Source: Immersiella caudata (lineage: Eukaryota; Ascomycota; Sordariomycetes; Sordariales; Lasiosphaeriaceae). From it: a DNA stretch of 64,000 nt. Under the pieces are notes generated by a model, which had not been told where the DNA came from, ran no database searches, and worked only from the letters and a program-made list of their open reading frames with translations. The stretch is taken from assembly GCA_030512335.1 (NCBI GenBank), contig JAULSU010000003.1, forward strand, positions 3,782,001 through 3,846,000, written 5' to 3'. The position numbers and the translations under genes are program-made. This document shows, piece after piece, positions 30,591-40,712 of this stretch. Positions within the stretch are counted from its first letter, which is position 1; every line of letters begins with the position of its first letter.

Positions 30591-31701
30591 ATGGCGGCAC
30601 CGCCCAAACCCTCAACAAGAACCGATATTGAGCTCCTGACTGAGCACTTCGGCTATCCCCCCGTCGTAAGCTCCCCAATTCCTTTCCCTTTCCCATTCCC
30701 AATCGGGACCCCCCTCCTAACTCCCCCATCTCCAGTCCCTCCTTGACGACATTATCAACTCCATCAACATTCTCGCCGAACGCGCCATCAACTCCATCGA
30801 GCAAGGCCTCCTCAACGCGCCCCCCGCCTCCCTCGGTTTCCGCCCCCCAACGCACAGCACCTCTAAATCCACTTCCAGCACCACCAGTAAAAATGCCCTC
30901 CCCAACGCCGAAGAAGCCCACCGGCATGAAATCGAAGCCGGTACCCACCAGCTCGAGACGCTCCTGTTCGCCTCCATCGACAAAAACTTCGACGTCTTCG
31001 AAATCTACGTGATGCGCAACATATTATGCATCCGCCCCGAAGATCGAGACTTTATCCGCCTTTCGCACTACCAGGGTTTAGATTTCAGCGCGCCGCCTTC
31101 GGGTGATAGGCCTACGGTAGAGGGAGTGAACAGGCTACGGAGGAGGCTGCAGGCGAGTCAGAAGCTAAACTGCATGCTGCACGCGGAGAAGGCACGGAAT
31201 GAAACGTTGCTGAAGGAGCTGAGGAGGTTGGTGGGGCCGAAAGGAAAGGAGGTGGTTAAAGAAGAAGAGGGATCAGAGGCGACGGGGCTGCCGCCGTTTG
31301 GGTTCTTGCATGAGAAGGGGGATTTGACGGAGGGAGGGGGGGATACGCCAGTTACGACTACGACGGCGTTTACGTTGTCGCAGCTGCAGGCGTTGAGGGC
31401 GCTATCGTCGTCGTTAAGGAGCATTATGCCTGATTTGGGTGGAGAGGGCGAGGGGTTGAGCGAGTTTGATCAGGAGAGGAAAGGGAGTTGGAGGAGGGAG
31501 AGGTTGGAGTATGTGGAGGCAGCGACACGGAAACATCTTGAGAATGTGAGGGGGTTGGATTTAGGCAAGAATGGCGAGGTTCGTGATGGAGAGTGGGATG
31601 GCGGTGGAAGGAGTTTGGGGCAAGAGGAGGTTGAAGGGTTGGAGAAGGTGGCCTTGGCCTTGGGAGGGGGGAAACCCGGGGATAAGATGGACGAATCATA
31701 G
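30591..31701 (+). CDS. MTW1: Kinetochore MIND-complex subunit Mis12/Mtw1, two exons
   Basis: Centromere protein of the Mis12/MIND complex that links inner kinetochore chromatin to the Ndc80 complex. Exons 30591-30665 and 30736-31701 give 346 residues. Removing the 70-nt intron joins TEHFGYPPV to SLLDDIINSINILAERAI, the diagnostic N-terminal helical hairpin of Mis12. It continues with IEQGLLNAP and the FDVFEIYVMRNILCI helix that precedes the long coiled coil (NRLRRRLQASQKLNCML and beyond). Length and domain order agree with filamentous ascomycete Mtw1. The C-terminal part is Gly/Glu-rich and less conserved. The start context is AACCATGGC. It shares a promoter region with the AIM3-like gene. 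Confidence 0.92.
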
Positions 31702-31907
31702 TGGCATTGTTTTGGTATGAGGTATGCTTGGGTTATAGCTAGAGGTTTCATGTATGACGTTTGGGGGATTTGGTCACGGGATATACCAAGAGGGCCACTG
31801 TGGGAGAACTGGGTGCGGTCAGTTGGATCGCCGCGAAGGCGAGCAGAAATTATGTCTTCTTTTGCGCATGTGCGTATAGTGATGGCTAACGTCTAGCTGT
31901 TTACAGG

Positions 31908-34356
31908 TCAAACCGTCGTGTGATGTGTCGGTGGTCGCGGGGGTATTGCGAGGTCTCTTTCTGGCTTGACCATTTCAACAGGCACAAGCCTAGCTTCCGT
32001 GACAGGATGAGCTATAGGAACCAACATGGGCTCTGTTGGTGTCTGGACTGGCTGTTGGGTCTGGACTTGAGCGGGCGTTCCCATCGCGTTCTCGTTGGGT
32101 GCAGGAGGTGCCTCTTTTGGCCGTGGCAACGTTTTGGGGGTCAACCGTTCCTTTGTAGGGTCCAAGAACCGAAGTGGGACTCCCTGAGCTGCGGCGTTGT
32201 CGGTTCCAACATATGCCTCCAGTACGCGACTGTACTTATAGTCACCGCGGTACGCCTTCTGGATTTCCTTGTAGGCGGCGCTGTTGTGAAAGGGTAGGCC
32301 CGTCCTGGGATCTCGGTACTTGGCGGGATGGTTGGTGATGACGCAGAGCGGAGCGTGGCCAGGTTCTGAGAAAGTTGTCAGCTGACTGATGAACCAAGTC
32401 ATGCACAATTTGGAGGACGACTTGGGACGACTCACTGGCGAGCTTGTTCATCTTTCTCCCGAACAAGATCTGCGCCTGCACCTGGCGATCCTTGATGGCG
32501 TTTTCATCAAAGTTCTGTAGTATAATGCAACTACGCGTCACCTTCCCTTCGCGGGGTGTTTCTGGAGGGGCTTCTTTTGGAGTGTCAGGGCCGTTGGGCG
32601 ACGGCGCCTCTTTTCCCTGTGTAGGTTGAAGCTGAGTGTGAAGAGGAGGAGGGGGAGGAGGAGGGGGAGGAGGGGGGGGAGGGGGCAGCGTTGGCAGTGT
32701 AGACGCGGTGGGGGAGACAGATGTGGATGTTGTTGGTTGGTGGATTGATACAGGCGGCAGCCCCTGGGAGGGTGCTGCAAAATCACCCGAACTTGGTGTG
32801 GTTGGTGGGAGAGAAAGAGGTGAGGGTGTGTGTGGTGATGTATTTGGCGGTGCGAGACAGTTGGAGGATTTCCCGCTTGAAAACCCGAGCAAACCGCCTC
32901 TGCTACCAAGCATGGGCGGTGGCAAGCCGACTGGTGGCGCAAGGACGGGAGCAGCAAGCACTGCGGAGGGTTGGGTAATCTCTGGGACTGGAGGAGGAGG
33001 GGGCGTTGCCAATAGGGGTCGTACCGGCGCCATCGGTGCTTGTGCTGTGGCTTCTGGTGCTGGTGTCGGAGGTGTCGGTGCAGGGGTTGGAGGCGTTGGT
33101 GTTTGGGTCAGGGTGTTTGGTGTTGGAACCCGTGATGGTGAAGCAGGCGGCTCGGCAGAGACCTGTTTGACTGGCCCATCTGCAGAAGATGCCGCTTCTA
33201 GGTTCGGATTGCTGACCAAAGGTTGTGGCACTGATAAAGTGGGTGGTTTAGACACCTTTGGCTTGACATTCGGGAAGGTCTCACCTGGATTCGCTTTTAA
33301 AGGCTCGATGGGTGAGGCTGGGTTGGGTGTGTTGGGAGATTTTGCACTCTCCTGCTCCTTAGCTGCGAGAGCAGCGGCAACAGACTGTCGCTTCTTCCGG
33401 GGCGCCTTTTCCTCTATCGACACCAAGTTGCCGACGTGCTTTTGCTGACCTTCTTCAAGTGCTTGGATACCACTCCAAAATGTAACCACAGGTCCATCCA
33501 GCTTTCGGCTGTTCAGCGCCGCTATTTTCCTCTGGCGTTCCTCTTCCCTCTCCTTCTCAGCCAACTCCCATCGATTTAAGCTCTTTGAATTCCTTTTTTC
33601 CACAAGAGCGGCCTCCGTGAGCCGCTCTGCCTGGGTCATGGGCGGCTTCTTGAGGGCTTCCAGCCTCTTTGCGTTCCTCTCCATCCGCTCCATCTGCTTC
33701 TTCCGCCTCACTTCATCCTCGACCATCTTCTGATGAAGCTCTTGCTTCCTTATCCTCGTCGTCGAGCGATCTGATGCTCGAGTCGGCATATCTGCTGCGG
33801 CAGGAATCCAGCTCATCCTCTCCGACTTCTTCTTCGGCCTAGGAGGGGGCCGAACAAGTGGAGGAGGCGCTGACGATCGGGGGCTCGAGGAGTCAGCGGC
33901 AGCACGGGGCTGCTCGAGACGGACCTTTTTTCTGAATTTGGCCGGGATGGCCTCCTGAGCTTTCCTCTTCCGTTGTGCGTTCCTCTTCTCCCGCGCCTGA
34001 CGCTCCAGCTCCTTCTCGCCTTCCAGATCGTCGGCACCATCCTCCTGGTCCTCCTCATCTGACGATGAGTCCATTTGCACATCAGACGCGTCATCCCTCG
34101 CGTCGTCGGAAAACCCTGCATCATCCTCATCTTCAGCAAACAGCAACTCAAGATCAGAATCTTCTGCTGCCGGCTCCTCGTTCGCAAGCATCGATTTCAT
34201 GCGGTTTCCGGCCGTCGACCGCTTGGCACGCGTTGTCGCCAGCCATTCCACCTGCACCGGCTCGCCTGAGTCGCTCTCGTTTTCGCCATCGTTGGATGTG
34301 GTGTCGAGGTCAGACAGCTCCGTAAAAATGGGAGTGTTGTCCTCGGTCGTTGTCAT
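31908..34356 (-). CDS. SWC2: SWR1 chromatin-remodelling subunit Swc2/Vps72 (YL1), two exons
   Basis: Nuclear histone chaperone subunit of the SWR1 complex that delivers H2A.Z-H2B dimers. Exons (minus) are 34356-32436 and 32365-31908; 792 residues. The N-terminal 230 residues carry the YL1 signature: RSTAGNRMKSMLANEE, a long Asp/Glu H2A.Z-binding stretch, basic KRKAQEAIPAKFRKKVRLEQP, and helical KMVEDEVRRKKQMER. The middle (about 330-570) is Pro/Ala/Thr-rich with a 15-16-residue polyproline run. Splicing of the 70-nt intron 32366-32435 produces KPGHAPLCVITN, continuing HPAKYRDPRTGLPF, the YL1_C domain. The C-terminal tail after it (KTLPRPKEAPPAPNEN...) is Pro/Gln-rich. The gene is longer than yeast Swc2 mainly because of the disordered middle. 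Confidence 0.93.
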
Positions 34357-34884
34357 CGCAGCTCGTCTACAACGGCGATGCGTGCCGTGAAATCATCGAA
34401 ATATGATATTATCCGACGTAATACCGTAATATCGTACCCGTGACGCGTAGGGAATGTGTCGGATTGTTAGGGAACAGAGTCTGTCGCGCGCTCGGCATCG
34501 TTGCAAGGTGGGAAGACGTGACGACCTGACGGCTCCACATGGAATTTTCCCTCCCAGCTTGCATCTGCGCCTGGGCTAAAAACCGGGGCGGCAGCCAAGC
34601 GTCCCCAGCTCCGGCAGGCAGTACCCTTCAGCCGGTTCTAGGCGGTTTAGCGTGGTTTGGGGCACTTGCGCCATCGACTTCGGTGACCGTCGGCATTGGG
34701 ACCCCACCAGCGCTGTTTCCATGCCTACGGCTTCAACGGCTCCCGCATTCTCTCTGTGAGCGTTGATCCTTTTATTTTCAATCCTTTTTCCTCGGCTTAG
34801 GATCTAGTTAAGCCGGGAACTCAATTGGTGGTTTCGTTTGCGCGTGGCTTGCTCATTTCTCTCTCAGTATATATTCTCTTCGTC
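34357..34884. promoter_or_regulatory. 528-bp divergent promoter (SWC2 / cysteine-synthase-like)
   Basis: Both start codons face away from this segment. A pyrimidine-rich patch (TTTTATTTTCAATCCTTTTTCCTC, split by purines) lies about 110 bp upstream of the plus-strand gene. No other element is recognised. Confidence 0.5.
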
Positions 34885-36069
34885 ATGTTTCGCCAGGGTG
34901 TCCGCACTTTTGCGACTTGCGCGCGGCGCATGGCAGAAGCTCAACCTCCTAGCGCATACACCATTACTATCTCTCAGGCTCAAGGCGTGGCCCGTGGCTT
35001 GACTGGAGGTAGATCCCAAGCGCCTTTCCTCTCGTATATATTTGTTCGCGAAGCTAACACGCAAAACCAAGCCATCGGCAACACCCCTCTCATCCGCCTC
35101 AACAAACTCTCAGAGGAGACAGGATGTGAGGTCCTCGGCAAGGCTGAGTTCATGAACCCTGGCGGCTCCGTCAAGGACCGCGCCGCTCTCTACGTCGTAA
35201 AAGACGCCGAAGAGCGCGGCCTCCTCCGACCCGGCGGCACGGTAGTCGAAGGCACCGCCGGCAACACCGGCATCGGCCTTGCGCATGTCTGTCGCAGCAA
35301 AGGCTACAAGCTCGTCATCTACATGCCCAACACCCAGTCGCAAGGCAAAATCGACCTGTTGCGCTTGCTCGGCGCTGAGGTTTACCCCGTGCCAGCCGTC
35401 GCGTTCGAAAATCCCGAGAACTACAACCACCAGGCCCGTCGCCACGCCGAGCGCCTTGATAATGCCGTGTGGACGAACCAGTTTGACAACGTCGCCAACC
35501 GCCGCGCGCACATTGAGACGACCGGGCCGGAGATTTGGCACCAGACCAAGGGGAAGGTCGACGCCTTTACCTGTGCCACCGGCACTGGCGGTACGTTGGC
35601 GGGTACCACTCGCTACCTAAAAGATGTTTCAAGGGGGAGGGTAAAGAGCTTCCTGGCTGACCCGCCTGGAAGCGTCCTCCACTCGTACTTCAGCTCCGGG
35701 GGCAAGCTGATTGAGCGATCGGGTTCCAGCATCACCGAGGGGATTGGTCAGGGCCGCATCACGGACAACCTGCAGCCGGATGTCGACCTGGTGGACGGAT
35801 CGCTGCACATTAGCGACGAAAAGACCATTGAGATGGTTTATAGGTGTTTGGACGAGGAAGGTCTCTATCTTGGGGCAAGCTCAACGCTCAACGTGGTGGC
35901 GGCGAAGGAGGTGGCCGAGAAGCTGGGCAAAGGTCACACAGTTGTGACAGTGCTGTGCGACGGAGCGTACCGCTATGCCGATCGCCTGTTCTCCAGGAGG
36001 TGGCTAACAGAGAAGAATCTACTGTCGGCAATTCCCGAACATCTGCAAAAGTACATTGTTCTGCCCTAG
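34885..36069 (+). CDS. MCY1: Mitochondrial cysteine-synthase-like PLP enzyme (Mcy1/cysteine synthase 2 type), two exons
   Basis: Fold-type II pyridoxal-phosphate enzyme. Yeast Mcy1 (YGR012W) and fungal cysteine synthase 2 are the closest family; reported activity is weak or unclear, so the substrate is inferred as O-acetylserine-like. Exons 34885-35008 and 35072-36069 give 373 residues. The presequence MFRQGVRTFATCARRM suggests mitochondrial import; Met16 could give a cytosolic form. NPGGSVKDRAA carries the Schiff-base lysine at about K76, EGTAGNTGIGLAHV binds the substrate carboxylate, and CATGTGGTLAGT the PLP phosphate. The 63-nt intron (35009-35071, CTAAC branch) is a multiple of three and has no stop, but splicing restores GAIGNTPLIRL. 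It converges on the next gene with 65 bp between stop codons. Confidence 0.9.
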   Translation: MFRQGVRTFATCARRMAEAQPPSAYTITISQAQGVARGLTGGRSQAPFLSYIFVREANTQNQAIGNTPLIRLNKLSEETGCEVLGKAEFMNPGGSVKDRAALYVVKDAEERGLLRPGGTVVEGTAGNTGIGLAHVCRSKGYKLVIYMPNTQSQGKIDLLRLLGAEVYPVPAVAFENPENYNHQARRHAERLDNAVWTNQFDNVANRRAHIETTGPEIWHQTKGKVDAFTCATGTGGTLAGTTRYLKDVSRGRVKSFLADPPGSVLHSYFSSGGKLIERSGSSITEGIGQGRITDNLQPDVDLVDGSLHISDEKTIEMVYRCLDEEGLYLGASSTLNVVAAKEVAEKLGKGHTVVTVLCDGAYRYADRLFSRRWLTEKNLLSAIPEHLQKYIVLP

Positions 36070-36134
36070 TTAAACACTTATTTTACATTATTTGTTATAT
36101 ACACATGAGGCAAGGCCGGTCCATGTAACACGCT

Positions 36135-37378
36135 TTACGCCTCGACTTCGTGGTCAATCAGGTTCTCAGGACCAAACAGGATATCGTAAGTCTTCCAAGC
36201 GTAACCCAGCGCATCCCCCTTGGGAAGCCACTGTTTGACAACCGGCTCTACAAGGGCAGCCCGCTCCTTCAAATGTCCTGCCAGCTCCGGCTCAACCACC
36301 TTCGCTGCCAGCAGCAAACTGCTCAACACCAAGGACCCATTTTCGAATTGATTGCGGGAGTCCCTGAGGTACCGCACACCGTACTGAGTGTCTGCAGACT
36401 TAGGTTGCAGCTCGAGCGGGCCGGTCTTTTCGGGCCACAGCTGCACCAGCTGCCGAGCGTACTCTGCTACCAGGCCAGTCGTATCCTTTCCTTCCTGGCA
36501 CTTCACGGCAAGCGCAGCGTGCATATGCAGTCTTGCAGACAGGAATATGGGGTCCCGATGAAAGGGGAACGCCAAATTGACCTTCTCTTGAGCCTTGCGC
36601 TGCTTCACCTGATGCTCCGGGTCGCCCTCCAGTAGGTCGAGGACCAGTTGCGATCTCCTGATGGCCCTCTCAATCTCTCTCTCTTCCCATCCACTGAGAA
36701 TGGCCTGGCGCTGGATGTGGCCCAGCAACTGGGCGACCAGCTCGTGGTTGTTGAGCCGGAAATGAGTCTTTTTGGGGGCTTTGATACAATCCATGATCAG
36801 GTTGAAGTTATCCAGCACCACGGCCTTGCGCATGGCCGAAATGAAGATACCGGGAGGCAGCGCGCGTCCTGCCTGGTCGCAGACGCCTTCGAGTAGCGGC
36901 CGCAGGTTGGCCAAGTCGCCCTTCGTCCTTATAAGACGGATCGCCTTCCCTACGGTTTTCCTGGCATTGGGACGATCCACTACTTTGCGGGGGCCAAAGT
37001 GCACTAGCTCGCCATCGATCTCGACCGTGATGGGGTCTCGCTCAAGAGCGGCCTTGTGCTTTGGGCTGGACAGTTTTTTGCGCTGTTCGAGGGGAAGGTA
37101 GGTCGGGAGGATGAGCTCGTCTCGGATAGTCTTCAGAGTTTCGTCGAGCTCGGGGGAGCTGCACTTTGCAAAGTGGATGATTTTCGAGGCTGTAGGAGGG
37201 CAGGTTCGTCAATAACTGGTTGCGAATCGGAAAGCTTGAAGTCTGAAGCCGATTGAGACCTACCTTGACGGGATTGTGTCGAGGAGAGGAGCCGCCGTTG
37301 TGCAGGCGCTATCCTGAAGAGATTCCCGAGAACCCTACTCCCGCCCCTGAGGGCGCTGAGTGAAGCTGCAGCAGACAT
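36135..37378 (-). CDS. Uncharacterised mitochondrial protein, two exons
   Basis: Exons (minus) are 37378-37264 and 37189-36135; 389 residues. Splicing of the 74-nt intron joins the Arg/Ser-rich presequence (MSAAASLSALRGGSRVLG, then RRLLSSTQSRQ) to ASKIIHFAKCSSPELDETL. The rest looks mainly alpha-helical and charged: a KTIRDELILPTYLPLEQRKKL segment, ELVHFGPRKVVD, then helices such as IFISAMRKAVVLDNFNLIMD and NNHELVAQLLGHIQRQAI, which have a PPR/TPR-like rhythm without a clear repeat consensus. I do not recognise the family. Its divergent partner is mitochondrial ribosomal protein bL19m, only 248 bp away start to start, which hints at a role in mitochondrial translation (inference from context only). 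No catalytic motif is seen. Confidence 0.82.
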
Positions 37379-37626
37379 GGCTCGTAGCTTCGATTGTGGT
37401 GTCGGTTTGGCAGCGATGCAGCCAAACACGAGAAAACCCGGCCTCGCAGAAATGTGAGCCGTCGCGAAATTAATCCTTGCCTGTTTCGCAGGCGGTGATT
37501 GGCTCCTGAAAAGTTTTAGTGGGGCCAAGCTGCAACTTTCTCCCCACAGTGACCCTCGATTGTCGAGGTCTCGACAATGTCTTCTTCGCCGTGAAGACGA
37601 CGCTCAAGGGGACGACACAGCACAAA
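37379..37626. promoter_or_regulatory. 248-bp divergent promoter of two mitochondrial-protein genes
   Basis: The shortest head-to-head spacing in the window. It drives an unknown mitochondrial protein leftward and bL19m rightward. The compactness suggests shared control; no known motif is identified with confidence. Confidence 0.5.
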
Positions 37627-38460
37627 ATGAACGTCGCGCCAATTTCCAGGCGGCCTTTGGGCTGTCTGAAAACGGCCCTGCGCCAATCCCGCCAGCAAAA
37701 GGCTCTCCTCTGCCGCTCAATGGCAACGGCCACACCCACATCACAAAAAGCTCCGGAGCGACTCCCCGACCACAACTTCTGTCAGTGAAGCTCTATCGCA
37801 CCTCTGTGATGCCTCAAACTCTAACTCGACCTTTCGCATGCAGATTCAATTAAGGACAACAAGACGAAGAAGATCCGCACCGCCTTTGCCGTTTACAAGA
37901 CGCCGGTCGTTGAGGCACAGCCCGACCCGAAAAAGGTCGTCAAGAAGCTACCGCGCAATGCTCCCCGTGTGCCGGCAGAAAAACTCCCTGGACTTTTGGT
38001 CCCCCCTCCCGACCCGCTGCCACTTCTCCACGCCACCCAGATCGCGCGTATGGATCCAACCGGCGCGCGGACAGCTCTCATCTCCAAGACACGACAGGGC
38101 GCGAGGCCCGGCGACATCCTGATGGTGACTCACCGCCGTGGCGGTGAGCCCTTCTCGGGCGTCTGCATGTCTATCCGCCGCGCCGGCATCGACTCGGCGA
38201 TATTGCTGCGCAACCATCTCAACAAGGTGGGCGTGGAAATGTGGTACAAGGTCTACAACAAGAACGTGGCCGGAATCGAGATCGTGAAGCGTGCTCGCAA
38301 GCGAGCCCGCCGGGCCCGCCTTACGTACTTGCGCCAGCCCAAGCACGACGTGGGCAGCGTCTCGGAGATTGTGGCGCAGTGGAAGAAGACGAGGAAGATT
38401 GTTTCCTCGAGAGGAGGCGCTCAGAAGGCAGCTAAGAAGGCCGCTGGCAAGAGGAAGTGA
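37627..38460 (+). CDS. IMG1: Mitochondrial large-subunit ribosomal protein bL19m (Img1), two exons
   Basis: Component of the 54S mitochondrial ribosomal subunit. Exons 37627-37780 and 37844-38460 give 256 residues. The presequence is MNVAPISRRPLGCLKTALR and following. The bL19 domain (about 135-215) reads RPGDILMVTHRRGGEPFSGVCMSIRRAGIDSAILLRN, split here as RPGDILMVTHRR and FSGVCMSIRRAGIDSA, then VGVEMWYKVYNKNVAGIEIV and a basic tail with KRARKRARRARL and AAKKAAGKRK. The 63-nt intron uses donor GTCAGT and acceptor GCAG with a CTAAC branch; the phase creates FYSIKDNKTKK. It shares a promoter with the unknown mitochondrial protein to its left. Confidence 0.92.
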
Positions 38461-40712
38461 GGGCCTTGGAGCGTGTAAATGTCATGTATCAACACGGTGT
38501 AGCATGTGAGAAATCTTTTTCTGAGAGGCTGACGGTCTTACTCGGGTTTGAGAAACGTGGTGTGTAACCGTAACCTTGGGACAACAACCCCTTTTCTCCT
38601 AAACAAATGGATTGGCTGTTGGTTGGAACACTGCCCCTGAGCGGCAAAATTTCTGCAGCTTTTTGTCTGAATTGTTGAAGTTCATCTTTACAGTGCAGTC
38701 CTTCACCCTTGGAACTGATGATAACTCCGTATTCCCGGACTGAAAACCTCTCATGGCATTGGTTGTATTCATCAGGTCATAGGAAATGCTCCGGAGGAGC
38801 CGTGTGAGAGCGCCGCTTCGGATGTTCCGGCGGTAGTCAGCCATCTCTACTCGCGAAGATTGATGCTGTCTCAACGTCTGTATAGTAGTGAGCAAAGAAA
38901 AAAGTGATGGTCCGATGCTTCCATGGCATTCTTGGGTCAGTCTTTCGTTTGATATGATTTGCTCCTTGTGCCTGTAGCATACGTCTGTTGACGCCAAACG
39001 ACGCACGAAATGTCTGTTCCAAGTTCTCCAATGCGCGCATGCAAAGTCACAGTAATCCCCACTGCCCCAAGAGTGGCCGAGATGTGGGACGCCGGGCTGG
39101 CAAAAGAGAATGGTCACTCAGTCGCTGCACCGAGACTGTCTCGGCAGCAGTGCCTGGAAAAGCGCACACAGGCCTTAATCGGAGTATGGATGTTACACAT
39201 CTGTTATTTCGACTTCTCGTCAGTCATCCGATGGCCGTGTTATTTCCCCGAAAGCGGTAATCGGCTTGCATCGTAAGGATTAAAGGCGAGAGGAGGTAAG
39301 CAATAAGATTAGCCCTGCTTTGATAAAGCAAATCGGAGCTGCGGCTAAGAACGGGAAGTTCAGCACCGCTACGCCATGAATGCTGATGATCTGGTGCTTA
39401 GCGATCGAAGGGACTTCGGGAAGTGTGAGTTGTTGGTGTTCTGCAGCACTTCAGACGTGCCAAGCTGTGGAATCAAAGCGGTGTCGGACCTTTTATTCTA
39501 AACCTGAACGCCATGCCTGAACGGACAGATCAATTGACGTTGAATTGACAAAATGTGCATCTGTACACTACTGCCGGCTCCCACCTTAGCTTGACTACCT
39601 CCAGGTCCCGGTACCTCGCTTCGTCGAATCGTGAGCCAGCATTTGCCAAAATGGCCAGTATTGGGACCACTTTAATGATGTGTTGGCTTGTCAGGCCCTG
39701 GATAAACATAATAAGCAAAATATTAAGGTAGCAACCCGCCTTGTTTCATGCGGTCCCAACAAATTCGATACTGCCCCGCGCCGAGAGAAATCTCAGAAAA
39801 CATGCTTTTTAATGTCCCAAATTCGTTGATCCACCTTGACTGTGCTGTGCCCCATCCCACGTGCCGGGAGAGTGATCGCGGTGTCGTCGAGATAGTATGC
39901 CGAGACACGGGTCATCAACGGTGATTGCTTGGGAGTGGAGTCTAGACCCGGCGATGATTTGCAAGGGTCCTTCGATCCCGTCACTAACAGCAACCACACC
40001 AACACCCTCCAGCACCCCATCACATCATCCCACGGATTTCTCTTTGTTCAGTGCAGGTGGCTTGCAACCTTTTTCTTCTGGCGCCCTCCACGTTCAACGG
40101 TGAGAACGAAGACCCCTTTTACACCACTACCTACAATTGTACCTTCCCCACGTCCGACCCGAGCCAGCCCCCGCCTGCGTCGAATACTAGAAGCGGCTGC
40201 TCATGTGCTAGCGCACCCGGCTTGGCTTTTCTGGACTCGTCTCACAACCTCACAGTGATTGCTCCTTCTCCCCGATATCTTGGGCATCACTACATCCGGG
40301 TTCGCAGCCGTTACCGGCGACAGTTTCCCGCGGGCCAATTTGAGCCACCTGAGCCGCTTCGTGCCCTCCGTTTCGGCATCCCTTGCAGTCTACGGCACTT
40401 GCCGCATGATCCTCCTGCCATCATGACAGACTCGCAACTGCGCTCAGCTGCCAACTCCAGCAACCTCTTGTGAGGCCTGCTCTCTGCGCGCAGAGACCAC
40501 CGCCGTTGCCAGCGAGCATAAATCTTGAGGGTCAGCCTGGTCTTCCTGGCCCGAGCTAGGATTACATTCCACATCCCTCGCTCCTCTCGCCGACACCTAA
40601 TCCTCTTCTCTGCCAACCCCTTAACTCGACCACGAACTCATCAACCTAGCCAAACCACAATCTACAAATTGCTTGCCCTCGACGTCGCTCTCTTTGCCTA
40701 GCATTGCCTACC
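38461..40712. other. 2.25-kb intergenic region upstream of the TRK transporter
   Basis: No supported gene. A minus frame at 38599-39117 (about 170 codons) has ordinary composition and no family resemblance. The right-hand 700 bp are pyrimidine-rich and look like a promoter with a long leader. They contain a 16-codon upstream ORF (40423-40473) about 240 bp before the TRK start. Confidence 0.5.
40423..40473 (+). promoter_or_regulatory. Candidate upstream ORF (16 codons) in the TRK leader
   Basis: ATG in a fair context (CCATCATGAC) opens MTDSQLRSAANSSNLL and stops at TGA 40471-40473, about 240 bp before the transporter start. It matters only if the transcript begins upstream of it, which the sequence cannot show. 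Confidence 0.3.

Noticed and set aside
32708..33448. Gly/Val-rich plus-strand frame antisense to SWC2
   Set aside because: Shadow of the Pro/Ala-rich coding region; the composition follows from the complementary strand.
38599..39117. Open frame of about 170 codons on the minus strand
   Set aside because: An internal ATG gives a plausible-looking peptide, but no motif, homologue or promoter context was recognised; support is too thin for a gene call.
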